Assembly: GCF_000247605.1 (NCBI RefSeq)
Contig: NC_016894.1
Coordinates: 1,973,732-2,037,731, forward strand
Reading direction: 5' to 3'
DNA: 64,000 nucleotides
From: Acetobacterium woodii DSM 1030
Lineage (GTDB): Bacteria > Bacillota > Clostridia > Eubacteriales > Eubacteriaceae
The first letter of the stretch is position 1; the number at the start of each line of letters is the position of its first letter. Position numbers and translations under genes: made by a program. Positions 1-8,730 of this stretch are shown one piece after another. Under the pieces are notes generated by a model. That model worked only from the letters and a program-made list of their open reading frames with translations, was not told the origin of the DNA and made no database searches.

Positions 1-1267
1 ACAATTGCCAAGTGGTGCACAAGTTGCGTTTTTGACGGACAATTTTGAATTTGATCGTGAAGTAAAAAGTAAAAATGATTCATTGTATAAGGTTCCCTAT
101 GTTTGGGAGGCGATCTTTGAGCCGCCGGTTATTTTCTATACCCAATCCAGTAAACGTGATGGCGTTTTTCCGGTAAAGGACAAACGTATTTTGCAAAAGT
201 TTTATTTGGATAGCGATGAATGGTTTGCCATTCCGGTTAAAGTTGGTCGTTTGTTATCGATCGTCTATGTGCAAAAAGAATATCTGGCGTTGGGGGCTGG
301 TTTATTCAATTTATTTGAAATGGCTACGCCTGAAGAATTTACCAAGCAAAAGCCAGATGCCGTTGTTTTCTTTGGACTGGATAAATCCCTTTTTGAAGAA
401 GATGAAATGCTGGGATTTGTCACTAAAGAGGAAGATGTCTATTATGGATTGATTCCGGATAGTGCCGGGATCGATTATTTTGGTTATATGAAAAAAATAA
501 TGTTGACATTACATAATATTATTCAAATTGAAAAGAAAGCGATGCCGGTTCATGGGGCTTTTGCAAAAATTAGAGTTGGCGGTAAGAAATCGGCTAATAT
601 CATGTTGATTGGTGATAGCGGCGCTGGTAAATCAGAGACGCTGGAAGCCATCAACAAATTACCTAAGTCATTAGCTTGCGATTTTGACATTCTTATTGAT
701 GATATGGGTTCACTTCACTTTAATAAAGAAGGCGAGTTGATGGCAGTGGGAACGGAAATAGGGGCTTTTGTTCGTTTGGATGATCTCCAGCCGGGATATG
801 CCTACAGTACCATGGATCGCAGTATTTTTATGAATCCGAATATTGTTAATGCTCGCGTAATCGTTCCTCAGATGTCATATGAAGAAATATCAAAATCAAC
901 CCGCGTCGATTTTGTATTTTATATTAATAATTATGAAGAGATTAGTGAGTCAACGCCACCAATCGAATTATTCGCGGATTTAGACAAGGCGTACTCCGTT
1001 TTTTCGGAAGGAAAAAGGATGGCAAAAGGAACAACCGGAGAAGTTGGCATCACGACGACCTATTTTGCCAATCCGTTTGGGGCCGTTCAGTTAAAAGAAG
1101 AACATGAAAAAATTGCTAAAAATACTTTTAAAAAAATGACAGAAGTTGGCGTTGGCGTTGGAATGATTCGAACCCAACTGGGAATCCCCGGGTATGAGCA
1201 AAGTGGGCCTTTTGATGCAGCGCAAGCACTCATTCAGTTTATCGATGAGTTGAACAAATTGGATTAA
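1..1267 (+). CDS. PEPCK/HPr-kinase-like P-loop protein, 5' partial
   Basis: The reading frame is already open at the window edge (in-frame CAA TTG CCA from base 2), so the true start lies upstream and about 420 C-terminal residues are visible. The centre carries a phosphate-binding loop, GDSGAGKSET (around residues 203-212 of the visible part). That form is typical of the fold shared by HPr kinase and ATP-dependent phosphoenolpyruvate carboxykinase. An acidic DDMGS stretch follows and could bind metal. I recognise the fold, not a proven reaction. Clostridial proteins of this kind are often annotated as PEPCK-like, and a nucleotide-dependent kinase or carboxykinase-type role is an inference. 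The gene ends about 70 bp before the rubrerythrin gene, which has its own promoter. Confidence 0.6.
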   Translation, partial: QLPSGAQVAFLTDNFEFDREVKSKNDSLYKVPYVWEAIFEPPVIFYTQSSKRDGVFPVKDKRILQKFYLDSDEWFAIPVKVGRLLSIVYVQKEYLALGAGLFNLFEMATPEEFTKQKPDAVVFFGLDKSLFEEDEMLGFVTKEEDVYYGLIPDSAGIDYFGYMKKIMLTLHNIIQIEKKAMPVHGAFAKIRVGGKKSANIMLIGDSGAGKSETLEAINKLPKSLACDFDILIDDMGSLHFNKEGELMAVGTEIGAFVRLDDLQPGYAYSTMDRSIFMNPNIVNARVIVPQMSYEEISKSTRVDFVFYINNYEEISESTPPIELFADLDKAYSVFSEGKRMAKGTTGEVGITTTYFANPFGAVQLKEEHEKIAKNTFKKMTEVGVGVGMIRTQLGIPGYEQSGPFDAAQALIQFIDELNKLD

Positions 1268-1277
1268 TTAAATATCT

Positions 1278-1305
1278 TTGCATTCAATGAATGCTGGTAT
1301 ATAAT
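1278..1305 (+). promoter_or_regulatory. Sigma-A-like promoter of rubrerythrin with a palindrome in the spacer
   Basis: TTGCAT (1278-1283), 16-bp spacer, TATAAT (1300-1305). The inverted repeat GCATTC-aat-GAATGC (1280-1294) overlaps the -35 and the spacer, a plausible operator position. It does not match the PerR or Fur consensus well. Confidence 0.55.
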
Positions 1306-1340
1306 ATAGATAATTTTATATCATGATAAGGGAGGAAAAA

Positions 1341-1937
1341 ATGGGTAAATTACAAGGAACACAAACGTTAGTTAATTTAATGGCGGCTTTTGTTGGAGAA
1401 TGCCAGGCGAGAATGCGCTATACTTATTTTGCATCAATTGCTAAAAAAGAAGGGTATGTTCAAATCAGTAACATTTTCACGGAAACAGCTGGTAATGAAA
1501 AGGAACACGGTGAACTATTTTATAAACACATTGCCGAGAACGAATACACCGTTGGTAATGCAGTCGAAATTCCAGTGAATGCGACTTTCCCTGTTGCGCT
1601 TGGGGATACAAAAAATAATTTATTACATGCAGCTTCCGGAGAAAATGAAGAATGGAATGAACTTTATCCTAAATTTGCTGAGATTGCTAAAAAAGAAGGA
1701 TTTGATGAAATTGCTCAAACCTGGCTTGAAGTTATTGTTGCTGAAAGAGCACATGAAACGCGTTATTTAAAATTGGCGGCTAATATCGAACTGGGACGAA
1801 CTTTCAAACGTTTTAGTGAGGTTAAATGGAAATGTGGAAACTGTGGTTACATTCATATCGGTTCAGAAGCACCCGATGAGTGTCCAGCCTGCAAACATCC
1901 ACAAGCTTATTTCGAATTATTTGCTGAAACTTACTAA
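1341..1937 (+). CDS. Rubrerythrin family protein
   Basis: 198 aa. A ferritin-like four-helix di-iron domain fills roughly residues 1-150, with the expected Glu/His ligands (GECQARMRY, ETAGNEKEH, EVIVAERAHE). A C-terminal rubredoxin-like knuckle follows, CGNCGY and CPACKH (about residues 167-187), binding one iron through four cysteines. Rubrerythrins reduce hydrogen peroxide in the cytoplasm of anaerobes using electrons from rubredoxin or NADH oxidoreductases. I chose the ATG at 1341 because GGGAGGAAAAA sits directly upstream; an in-frame ATG at 1323 lies before that ribosome binding site. The gene is monocistronic between its own promoter and a strong terminator. Confidence 0.93.
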   Translation: MGKLQGTQTLVNLMAAFVGECQARMRYTYFASIAKKEGYVQISNIFTETAGNEKEHGELFYKHIAENEYTVGNAVEIPVNATFPVALGDTKNNLLHAASGENEEWNELYPKFAEIAKKEGFDEIAQTWLEVIVAERAHETRYLKLAANIELGRTFKRFSEVKWKCGNCGYIHIGSEAPDECPACKHPQAYFELFAETY

Positions 1938-1966
1938 GCTGAAACTTACGATAAGAATAATAACAA

Positions 1967-2007
1967 AAAAGAAACGGAGCGTTTTCGCATCCGTTTCTTT
2001 TTTTTGT
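1967..2007 (+). terminator. Rho-independent terminator after rubrerythrin
   Basis: A 12-bp stem (AAAAGAAACGGA / TCCGTTTCTTTT), an 11-nt loop and a run of T. The A-rich 5' arm means it may also end the convergent transcript from the minus strand. Confidence 0.88.
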
Positions 2008-2021
2008 TTATTAACTTAAAA

Positions 2022-3140
2022 CTATTTTTCAAAAGGAAATTGATATTGGGTCAAGCCAAGTTCGGCTTTTATATCCAGAATATCTTTAATTAAGGCATCA
2101 TTGACCGGAGTCCCCTTATCTTTTCGGTCCAGCCAGGCATCATATTCTTTTTCACCAGCTGTGTAAATGCGTTCTTGCCCAGGCATTTTTTCGGAAGCGC
2201 GTAGATCGCGCAGAATATCACCGGTGATTTTTTTAAATGATTCCGGTTCGGTGAAATTTTCAATATTAATGGCAATAAAGAAATGGCCTAAATGATAAGG
2301 TTGCGCTTTGCCGTTGGCATCAAAACCCAGCAGGCCCTTTAAAAAAGATCCACTTTGCAGTGCAGCCGATAATATTTCGACAAAGGTGGCATAACCATAA
2401 CCTTTATAACCGCCAGTTTCTTCGCCAATTCCGCCGAGCGGGGTCAGTGCTGCTTCACCTTTAACCAGATCGATCAGGATTTGCTTGGTATCGGTACGGC
2501 TATTGCCTTGACGGTCAATCACCCAGCCATCAGGCAGCTCCTTATTTTCACGATCATATACTTCTATTTTACCGCGTTGAGAAACGGATGTTGCACAATC
2601 TAAAACGAATGGAAATGGCTCATCACTGGGAACCCCTACCGTAATCGGATTGGTGCCCAGCATGTTTTCAACGCCAAAAGTTGGCGCAATTGACGGACGG
2701 GCATTTGTCCCCGTCATCCCGATCATGTTGTTTTCAATTGCCATCAGCGGATAATAACCGGCAAAACCATAATGGGTGGAGTTTCGAACAACGGTCATTC
2801 CCATGCCATAAATTTTCGCTTTATCAATGGCCATTTGCATGGCTTTTTTACCAATTACATGACCCATGCCATCGTGACCGTCAATAACCGCCGTGGTAAA
2901 AGTATCTTTAACAATTTCAAACTCGGTCACAGGGTTTTGGATACCTTTCTTAATCCGGTCATAATAGATCGGTTTTAAGCGGCCAATTCCGTGTGAATCA
3001 ATGCCCCTTTTATCGGAGGTGATCAGGATATCGGCACAGATTTTGGCATCCTCTTCGGGAACACCAATACCTTTTAGGGCATCGGTCATGAAGGATTCCA
3101 GAACATCAAAAGGGATACGATAGGTGGTTTCATCTTTCAT
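2022..3140 (-). CDS. Ldh-family (malate/L-lactate/ureidoglycolate-type) NAD(P)-dependent dehydrogenase
   Basis: 372 aa, the usual length of the Ldh_2 (type-2 malate/lactate dehydrogenase) family, unrelated to Rossmann-fold LDH. Family motifs visible are ITSDKRGIDSHGIGRL near residue 46, NSTHYGFAGYY near 122, GTNPITVG near 164, DCATS near 182 and a glycine-rich GGYKGYGYA near 244. Members reduce or oxidise 2-oxo/2-hydroxy acids with NAD(P); the substrate cannot be read from sequence. The start is supported by GGAG 9 nt upstream. It lies downstream of the racemase-like gene on the same strand, with a half MITE between them, so cotranscription is likely and a joint role in amino/hydroxy-acid metabolism is possible. 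Confidence 0.88.
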   Translation of the reverse strand: MKDETTYRIPFDVLESFMTDALKGIGVPEEDAKICADILITSDKRGIDSHGIGRLKPIYYDRIKKGIQNPVTEFEIVKDTFTTAVIDGHDGMGHVIGKKAMQMAIDKAKIYGMGMTVVRNSTHYGFAGYYPLMAIENNMIGMTGTNARPSIAPTFGVENMLGTNPITVGVPSDEPFPFVLDCATSVSQRGKIEVYDRENKELPDGWVIDRQGNSRTDTKQILIDLVKGEAALTPLGGIGEETGGYKGYGYATFVEILSAALQSGSFLKGLLGFDANGKAQPYHLGHFFIAINIENFTEPESFKKITGDILRDLRASEKMPGQERIYTAGEKEYDAWLDRKDKGTPVNDALIKDILDIKAELGLTQYQFPFEK

Positions 3141-3167
3141 TAATAATTCTCCTTGTATTCATTTTCT

Positions 3168-3246
3168 TAGGTATTTGCGAAATTAAAAAACGTCAAACAA
3201 TGGTTGCTTTAGGTGCAGTTTCCACAAACAAGTTTGTCGCGTTAGG
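3168..3246. repeat. Truncated copy (left half) of the ~170-bp MITE-like element
   Basis: Starts with TAGGTATTTGCGAAATTA and follows the left half of the copy at 59053 through ...TTTCCACAAACAAGTTTGT, then stops matching just before the stop codon of the racemase-like gene. The central hairpin and right half are missing. Confidence 0.8.
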
Positions 3247-3249
3247 TCA

Positions 3250-4371
3250 TTAATTGTCAACTACTACAATTGTTTCAAGATAAGCTGAGGTAGCAGCGTG
3301 AAGTGCACCCGCATAGTCGCAACGTAAGCTGATGATATCGCCAACTTCATAAGAAATTGCGGCGTCGGTAACGTCAATAACCAAATGATCAGAACTCGAT
3401 CCTTCGATGGTTAGTCCCGAAAGAAGGGGAAAGATATGATCGGTGTCAGTATCTTGTCGGCCTAATCCGCAGATGGCCCGTTGGCGAATGCCCTTATCGG
3501 TAAAATTGGGGATCTCGCCAAAGGCATTTCTGCCGATTTCTCCAATTGGGTAGGTGGGTTTATTCTGCAGTTCCAGAATTTCAACGTCTAAAATAAAAGC
3601 ATCCTGATGGAGATAGTCATAGCTGTGATAATAGGCCGATTCCCGACCAAATAGGATAACATCGCCTAATCTGAGATTGTTGATTTCGGATGGAAGGGTT
3701 TTATTATCAATTAGATAATAGGCACTTGAGTTACCTCCGGAAATAATTTCACAAGATTGTTTATATTTTTCTTTGATCATTTTTTCGACTTTAAAAAAGG
3801 CACCAAACGTGTGCGGGGTAGGGATCGTTGCGCCGACACAGGTGGCATTGGTTGCGATGCCTCGCAATTCGATCTGTTCCATTGATAAAATTTCCTGAAG
3901 ATCCTGATCCAATTTTTTAAAAGAAGCCGAAATTAAAGTTTCAACTTCGGGGGTGGCAAGATTTCCATCACCAATAAAAAGACCTTCGCGAAGATCGCCA
4001 AGATCAAGCATATATAGGATTCCGTGCGATTTACCTTGGGCTTTGGCAGCTTCGTTTAAGCGTCGAATGGTTTTTATTTCGCTATTTAACGAGAGATTGG
4101 CATAAGCAACCGTATGGTTAACTTCGCTGGGCATAGGCACTCGAATCAGCCATTTTTCGCAAGCAAGCGGGGCTAGGTTTTTAAGATTTTTTATTCGCGA
4201 ATCACCAATTGCGGTGGCGCCGCCATCTAAAAATGCCTGGGCGATTTCCAGATTTCCACCAGTACATTTAGTGATTGCGGTAATCTTAACGCCAAGCTGG
4301 TTTGCCCGTTGAGTAATAGCTTGGGTGTTTTCTAAGATTTTTTTCTTGTTGATTTTAAGTAAGGGATACAT
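3250..4371 (-). CDS. Alanine/ornithine racemase-family PLP enzyme
   Basis: 373 aa from the ATG at 4371, which has GGAG at good spacing (an upstream in-frame start would add 19 unlikely residues). An N-terminal alanine-racemase-type TIM barrel carries the PLP lysine in ITAITKCTGG (about residue 34). Barrel motifs include GDSRIKNL, LDLGDLREG and ISGGNSSAYY, and a beta-domain forms the C-terminus. The pattern resembles the clostridial alanine/ornithine racemase group rather than classical Alr. It would interconvert L- and D-forms of an amino acid in the cytosol; ornithine, alanine or another substrate is possible. A promoter (TATACT/TTGTGC) lies directly upstream, back to back with the leuS promoter. 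Confidence 0.8.
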   Translation of the reverse strand: MYPLLKINKKKILENTQAITQRANQLGVKITAITKCTGGNLEIAQAFLDGGATAIGDSRIKNLKNLAPLACEKWLIRVPMPSEVNHTVAYANLSLNSEIKTIRRLNEAAKAQGKSHGILYMLDLGDLREGLFIGDGNLATPEVETLISASFKKLDQDLQEILSMEQIELRGIATNATCVGATIPTPHTFGAFFKVEKMIKEKYKQSCEIISGGNSSAYYLIDNKTLPSEINNLRLGDVILFGRESAYYHSYDYLHQDAFILDVEILELQNKPTYPIGEIGRNAFGEIPNFTDKGIRQRAICGLGRQDTDTDHIFPLLSGLTIEGSSSDHLVIDVTDAAISYEVGDIISLRCDYAGALHAATSAYLETIVVVDN

Positions 4372-4401
4372 AAAATGCTCCTTTGTTATTTTCTGTTCTT
4401 C

Positions 4402-4430
4402 AGTATACCATAAGCGAAAAAAAAGCACAA
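4402..4430 (-). promoter_or_regulatory. Promoter of the racemase-like gene
   Basis: Read on the minus strand: TTGTGC (4430-4425), 17-bp spacer, TATACT (4407-4402), about 30 bp upstream of the ATG at 4371. Confidence 0.6.
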
Positions 4431-4434
4431 ATGA

Positions 4435-4463
4435 TTGACAGGTACCACCCCCTTCTTTATAAT
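4435..4463 (+). promoter_or_regulatory. Perfect-consensus sigma-A promoter of leuS
   Basis: TTGACA (4435-4440), 17-bp spacer, TATAAT (4458-4463). The -35 box is 4 bp from the -35 box of the divergent minus-strand promoter. Confidence 0.85.
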
Positions 4464-4490
4464 TAATGATGAAGATCGTTAGGTGACAAG

Positions 4491-4526
4491 AAAAATTCGT
4501 CTCTTGCAGGGAACGAATTTTTTTTT
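4491..4526 (+). terminator. Terminator-like hairpin in the leuS leader (possible attenuator)
   Basis: AAAAATTCGT (4491-4500) pairs with ACGAATTTTT (4513-4522), followed by more T. It lies only about 25 nt after the expected transcription start and 160 nt before leuS. No T-box stem I or antiterminator consensus is visible on this strand. Confidence 0.6.
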
Positions 4527-4683
4527 CGCAGTGACAAATGGCTGGCGAGCCACAAAAAATCAGAAGACTGTTTTTAAATTTCGCTACACAGAATGATGAA
4601 ATTAAGTACGTCGGTCATTATAAATTCAGGAGAAAAAATTAATTTTGGCAAATAACAAATACCAACGAGCAAATGGAGGAAAT

Positions 4684-7095
4684 ATGTCAACATATGAACA
4701 TAAAAAAATAGAAGAAAAATGGCAAAAGCATTGGGAAGAAAATGAGACCTTCCGGATGGAAGAAAACTCTGACAAAGAAAAGTTCTATGGCCTGGTTGAA
4801 TTCCCGTATCCATCAGGGGTTGGTCTTCATGTTGGACATGTTCGGGCGTATACATCACTGGAAGTTATTGCCAGAAAACGTCGGATGGAAGGTTTTAATG
4901 TGCTTTTCCCGATTGGTTGGGATGCTTTTGGACTGCCAACCGAAAACTATGCGATTCAAACCGGGCGCCATCCTCGAGCCGTTACCGATGAAAATATTGC
5001 CGTATTTACCAATCAGCTTAAACGGATTGGTTATGCCTTTGACTGGGATAAAGAAATCGATACAACCGATCCCAAATATTACAAATGGACACAATGGATT
5101 TTTTTACAATTGTTTAAACATGGACTGGCTTTTCGAGATCGGACTTACGTAAATTTCTGCAACGGTTGCAAAGTCGTTTTGGCTAATGAAGATTTCCGCG
5201 ATGGAAAATGTGATCGTTGTGGCAGTGAAGTAGTCCAAATGGAAAAAGATGTATGGTTTTTAAAAATTAGGAACTATGCTGAAGAATTACTTAAAGGTTT
5301 GGATGATGTTAATTATCTGCCGCGGATTCGTTTGGAACAGGAAAATTGGATTGGTAAATCGGTTGGTGCCGAAGTTGATTTTACGATTGCCGGTTATGAT
5401 AAAAAGTTACGGGTATTTACGACGCGACCTGACACGCTGTTTGGGGCAACTTTTATGGTTATTGCGCCAGAACATCCTTTGATAGAGGATCTTTCGGAGT
5501 CGATTACAAATATGGCGGAATTGATTGATTATCAAGATCAGGCTAAACGAAAAACGGAGTTCGAACGTGTCCAATTGGCAAAAGAAAAAACCGGGGTGCG
5601 AATTTTAGGGATTCAAGCGATTAATCCGGTGACAAACTCGGAGATACCTATTTTTATTGCTGATTATGTCATGATGGGTTATGGTACTGGCGCCATTATG
5701 GCGGTACCAGGTCATGATAATCGAGACTGGGATTTTGCGAAAAAATTTGATTTGCCGATCATTGAAGTTATCAAAGGTGGAGATGTAAGCGAAGCGGCGT
5801 ATACCAACACTGATTCTGGTAAAATGGTGAACTCCGGCTTTTTAAATGGGCTGGAAGTCAAAGATGCGATTCAAAAAACGATTGATTTTCTGGAAAACGA
5901 AAAGCTGGGAAAACGGACGATTAATTATAAAATGAAAGATTGGGCCTTTAATCGGCAACGATATTGGGGTGAACCCATTCCAATTATTCATTGTCCCAAA
6001 TGTGGCATGGTGCCAGTGCCGGAAGCAGAATTGCCGCTGGAATTACCAGTCGTTGAAACTTATACGCCTACGGATACTGGTAAATCACCACTTGCCAACA
6101 TCCCGGAATGGTACCAAACCACTTGTCCTGTTTGTGGCGGGGCGGCAGAGCGGGAAACGGATACGATGCCGCAATGGGCTGGTTCCAGTTGGTATTTTTT
6201 ACGATATTTTGATAATAAAAATGACGAAGCTTTTGCATCTGAAGAAAAACTAAAATATTGGATGCCAGTAGACTGGTATAATGGCGGAATGGAACATGTC
6301 ACGCGACATCTCTTGTATTCCCGGTTCTGGCATCAATTCCTGTTTGACATTGGTTGTGTGCCGGTAAGAGAACCTTATGCTAAACGAACCGCACAGGGTT
6401 TGATTCTTGGTAATGATGGCGAAAAGATGTCTAAATCCAAAGGTAATGTCGTTAATCCGAACGATATAATTGAGGAGTTTGGCGCCGATACTTTGAGAAC
6501 CTATATCATGTTTATTGGTGATTATGAAAAGTCAGCACCATGGTCAGACAATGGGGCAAAAGGTTGTCGTCGTTTTCTGGATCGCGTATGGAAACTTCAA
6601 GATATGGTGAGTGCTGAAGCTGGTTATGGAAAAGCATTGGAATCAACAATTCATAAAACCATTAAAAAAGTTAATGATGATTATGAAGAAATGAAATATA
6701 ATACGGCGATTGCCGCATTGATGACGTTAGTCAATGAGTTTAACCGAGAAAATGAATTGACCCGAGATGCTTTTAAGACTTTTTTGCAGTTGCTTTATCC
6801 CGTAGCACCTCATGTTACTTCAGAAATATGGGAAAATATGGAAATGGGTGGAAATTTAGATGATGCCCCCTGGCCGCAATACGACGAAGCTAAAACAGTT
6901 GATGATGTTATTGAAATGGCCGTTCAGATTAATGGTAAAGTACGTGGCACAATCACCATCCCGGTTGATGCCGACAAAGAAGCGGCAAAAGCGATTGCGC
7001 TTGCTCATGAAAATATTTTGGCTTATACGCAAGGAAAAACGGTGGTCAAAGAAATTTATGTACCCGGAAAGATTTTTAATATTGTGGTAAAATAA
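4684..7095 (+). CDS. leuS: Leucyl-tRNA synthetase
   Basis: 803 aa class I aminoacyl-tRNA synthetase that charges tRNA-Leu with leucine. Visible landmarks are the HIGH-type motif HVGH (residues 49-52), a zinc-binding CNGC...CDRC insertion near residues 160-180, the CP1 editing domain with TTRPDTLFGATF, a second CPKC/CPVC pair near 445-490, and KMSKS near residue 581. The usual C-terminal anticodon-binding and LeuS domain follows. I start at the ATG at 4684 because GGAGG lies 5 nt upstream; the in-frame start at 4645 would add 13 residues with no Shine-Dalgarno. The gene sits behind a consensus promoter and a leader hairpin, and rnhA follows after 3 nt, so the two are cotranscribed. Confidence 0.97.
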   Translation: MSTYEHKKIEEKWQKHWEENETFRMEENSDKEKFYGLVEFPYPSGVGLHVGHVRAYTSLEVIARKRRMEGFNVLFPIGWDAFGLPTENYAIQTGRHPRAVTDENIAVFTNQLKRIGYAFDWDKEIDTTDPKYYKWTQWIFLQLFKHGLAFRDRTYVNFCNGCKVVLANEDFRDGKCDRCGSEVVQMEKDVWFLKIRNYAEELLKGLDDVNYLPRIRLEQENWIGKSVGAEVDFTIAGYDKKLRVFTTRPDTLFGATFMVIAPEHPLIEDLSESITNMAELIDYQDQAKRKTEFERVQLAKEKTGVRILGIQAINPVTNSEIPIFIADYVMMGYGTGAIMAVPGHDNRDWDFAKKFDLPIIEVIKGGDVSEAAYTNTDSGKMVNSGFLNGLEVKDAIQKTIDFLENEKLGKRTINYKMKDWAFNRQRYWGEPIPIIHCPKCGMVPVPEAELPLELPVVETYTPTDTGKSPLANIPEWYQTTCPVCGGAAERETDTMPQWAGSSWYFLRYFDNKNDEAFASEEKLKYWMPVDWYNGGMEHVTRHLLYSRFWHQFLFDIGCVPVREPYAKRTAQGLILGNDGEKMSKSKGNVVNPNDIIEEFGADTLRTYIMFIGDYEKSAPWSDNGAKGCRRFLDRVWKLQDMVSAEAGYGKALESTIHKTIKKVNDDYEEMKYNTAIAALMTLVNEFNRENELTRDAFKTFLQLLYPVAPHVTSEIWENMEMGGNLDDAPWPQYDEAKTVDDVIEMAVQINGKVRGTITIPVDADKEAAKAIALAHENILAYTQGKTVVKEIYVPGKIFNIVVK

Positions 7096-7098
7096 AAA

Positions 7099-7563
7099 AT
7101 GAAAGTTATTCATTTATACACCGATGGGGGTTGTCGCGGGAATGGCAAAGATGGCGAAAATCTTGGCGCTATTGGCGGTCTGCTGATTTATCCCGAAAAA
7201 AATGTTATAAAAGAATATCAGCGAGCCTACGAAAACACGACCAATAACCAGATGGAGTTATTGGCGGTAATTGAAGGTTTGAAACTTCTAAAAGAGCCTT
7301 GTGAAGTTCATATTTATAGTGATTCTGCCTATGTTGTTAATGCCTATTTGCAAAATTGGATTGGCGGATGGAAGGCGAAAAACTGGACAAGAGGAAAAGC
7401 CGGAGCCTTAAAAAACAAGGAAATTTGGATGGAATTGGATCAGCTGGTTAATAGCCATCAGGTAACCTTTCATAAAGTTAAAGGTCATGCTGAGAATCCT
7501 TACAATAATCGTGCCGATTTATTGGTGAATCAGGCGATGGACGAATATAACCATATGGATTAA
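7099..7563 (+). CDS. rnhA: Ribonuclease HI
   Basis: 154 aa, the normal length for RNase HI. The catalytic acidic residues are visible in YTDGGCRGN (Asp8), NNQMELLAV (Glu ~53), YSDSAYVVN (Asp ~74) and NNRADLLVNQA (Asp ~141); KVKGHAENPYNN supplies the conserved histidine loop. It cleaves the RNA strand of RNA/DNA hybrids (R-loops, Okazaki primers). It starts 3 nt after leuS and ends at a strong bidirectional terminator. Confidence 0.95.
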   Translation: MKVIHLYTDGGCRGNGKDGENLGAIGGLLIYPEKNVIKEYQRAYENTTNNQMELLAVIEGLKLLKEPCEVHIYSDSAYVVNAYLQNWIGGWKAKNWTRGKAGALKNKEIWMELDQLVNSHQVTFHKVKGHAENPYNNRADLLVNQAMDEYNHMD

Positions 7564-7568
7564 ACTAA

Positions 7569-7605
7569 AAAAAGACTTCAATCTAAAACGGATTGAAGTC
7601 TTTTT
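7569..7605. terminator. Bidirectional terminator between rnhA and degV
   Basis: A 15-bp perfect stem (AAAAAGACTTCAATC / GATTGAAGTCTTTTT) with a 7-nt loop. It has A- and T-runs on both sides and serves the convergent rnhA (+) and DegV (-) genes. Confidence 0.9.
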
Positions 7606-7625
7606 AAATTATATTTTTTTATCGA

Positions 7626-8471
7626 TTAAAAAGCCATTAACAGACCTTTATCATTTGAATAATAAGTGGTTAAGCCATGCATGGGAAAAATATAAATTTC
7701 TTTGAGATTAAAGCGTTTTTCTAAAAGATCTTTGAGAATTTCAGCTTGACTCAAGTTATTACAATGAGTGATGACCACCGGAAACTGAGGGTGGGTTTTA
7801 ACTTTTTCTTCAACCATGTTGGCAAGGTTGGAAAGGGCTTTTTTAATACCTCTTGCTTTTGATACCAGTTGGATTTCACCATTATTATCGGAGCGAAAAA
7901 TGGGCATAATCGAAAGGGCTGAAGCAACAATACCAGCAACACGATTCATGCGACCACTTTTAACAAGGTTGGAGAGATCCTGAAGCAGAAAACGAAGGTT
8001 CAAGGTTTCTTGATAGCTGGTAAGTTTTTGACAAATGGTTTCGAAATCCATTGTACCAGCTTTAATAAAATCACGAAGCTGCATGATCACTAAGATCATA
8101 AAGGGCGATGTGGACAGGGTATCAAATAGGCTGATTTTTAAACTGTCATCTTCTTCAAGGACCATGTTTTTGGCAACCCGGGCACTATTATAAGTACCAC
8201 TTAAGCCCGAGGTCATGGCAATGACATAGCTTTCTTTATTCTTTCGAAGTTCGACAGCAAAATCTTCGGGTGATGGGCAAGCTGAAGATGAAGCTGTTTT
8301 ATGAGCTTTCATAGCGGCTATGAGCTCTTTTGTATTGAGGCTTTCATCATCTATGAACTCATGATCGCCAACAATTATTTTTAACGGAACAATTGAAAAA
8401 TCGATACCGTCCTTTTCTAAAAAATTTATAGGCAGATCACAAGAGCTATCGCTGATAATTCGTGGTTTCAT
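7626..8471 (-). CDS. DegV family protein (fatty-acid-binding)
   Basis: 281 aa, typical DegV/FakB length. Family signatures are IISDSSCDLP at the N-terminus, TASSSACPSPEDF near residue 60, AMTSGLSGTYNSA near 85-97, LSNLVKSGRMN near 165 and the end FPMHGLTTYYSNDKGLLMAF. DegV/FakB proteins bind a fatty acid and, where a FakA kinase exists, present it for phosphorylation into phospholipid synthesis. No fakA is in this window, so the partner is unknown. It stands alone on the minus strand. Confidence 0.9.
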   Translation of the reverse strand: MKPRIISDSSCDLPINFLEKDGIDFSIVPLKIIVGDHEFIDDESLNTKELIAAMKAHKTASSSACPSPEDFAVELRKNKESYVIAMTSGLSGTYNSARVAKNMVLEEDDSLKISLFDTLSTSPFMILVIMQLRDFIKAGTMDFETICQKLTSYQETLNLRFLLQDLSNLVKSGRMNRVAGIVASALSIMPIFRSDNNGEIQLVSKARGIKKALSNLANMVEEKVKTHPQFPVVITHCNNLSQAEILKDLLEKRFNLKEIYIFPMHGLTTYYSNDKGLLMAF

Positions 8472-8700
8472 ATTTGTCCTCTTTCAATCTTTATACGTTA
8501 AGCTGGATTTATATCTAACGATAAGTTGAGCTGGATAGTACAGCTTCGTGCTTAACTAATTTATTACACAAGATAAGGAATCGATCTCAATTGATTGGTT
8601 GATAAATTGAATGATTAAATTAGCAGTTAGTTTTAGATGCTTTACGTAAATAAGAAAATAATGATTTGAAATTATAATCTCATTTATATAATAATAACCT
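8472..8700. other. AT-rich intergenic region with no gene seen
   Basis: About 230 bp between the DegV start and the glycosyltransferase terminator. It is AT-rich with stop codons in all frames and presumably holds the degV promoter. I see no RNA gene or repeat. Confidence 0.5.
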
Positions 8701-8730
8701 AAAAAGCTTAAAAATATTTTTAAGCTTTTT
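8701..8730 (-). terminator. Perfect 30-bp palindromic terminator
   Basis: AAAAAGCTTAAAAAT / ATTTTTAAGCTTTTT. It overlaps the stop codon of the minus-strand glycosyltransferase gene. Confidence 0.75.

Noticed and set aside
4440-4452. T-box-like GGTGGTACC on the minus strand upstream of the racemase-like gene
   Set aside because: It lies in the spacer of the perfect leuS promoter, upstream of the minus-strand promoter start, and no stem I or terminator accompanies it. A chance match.
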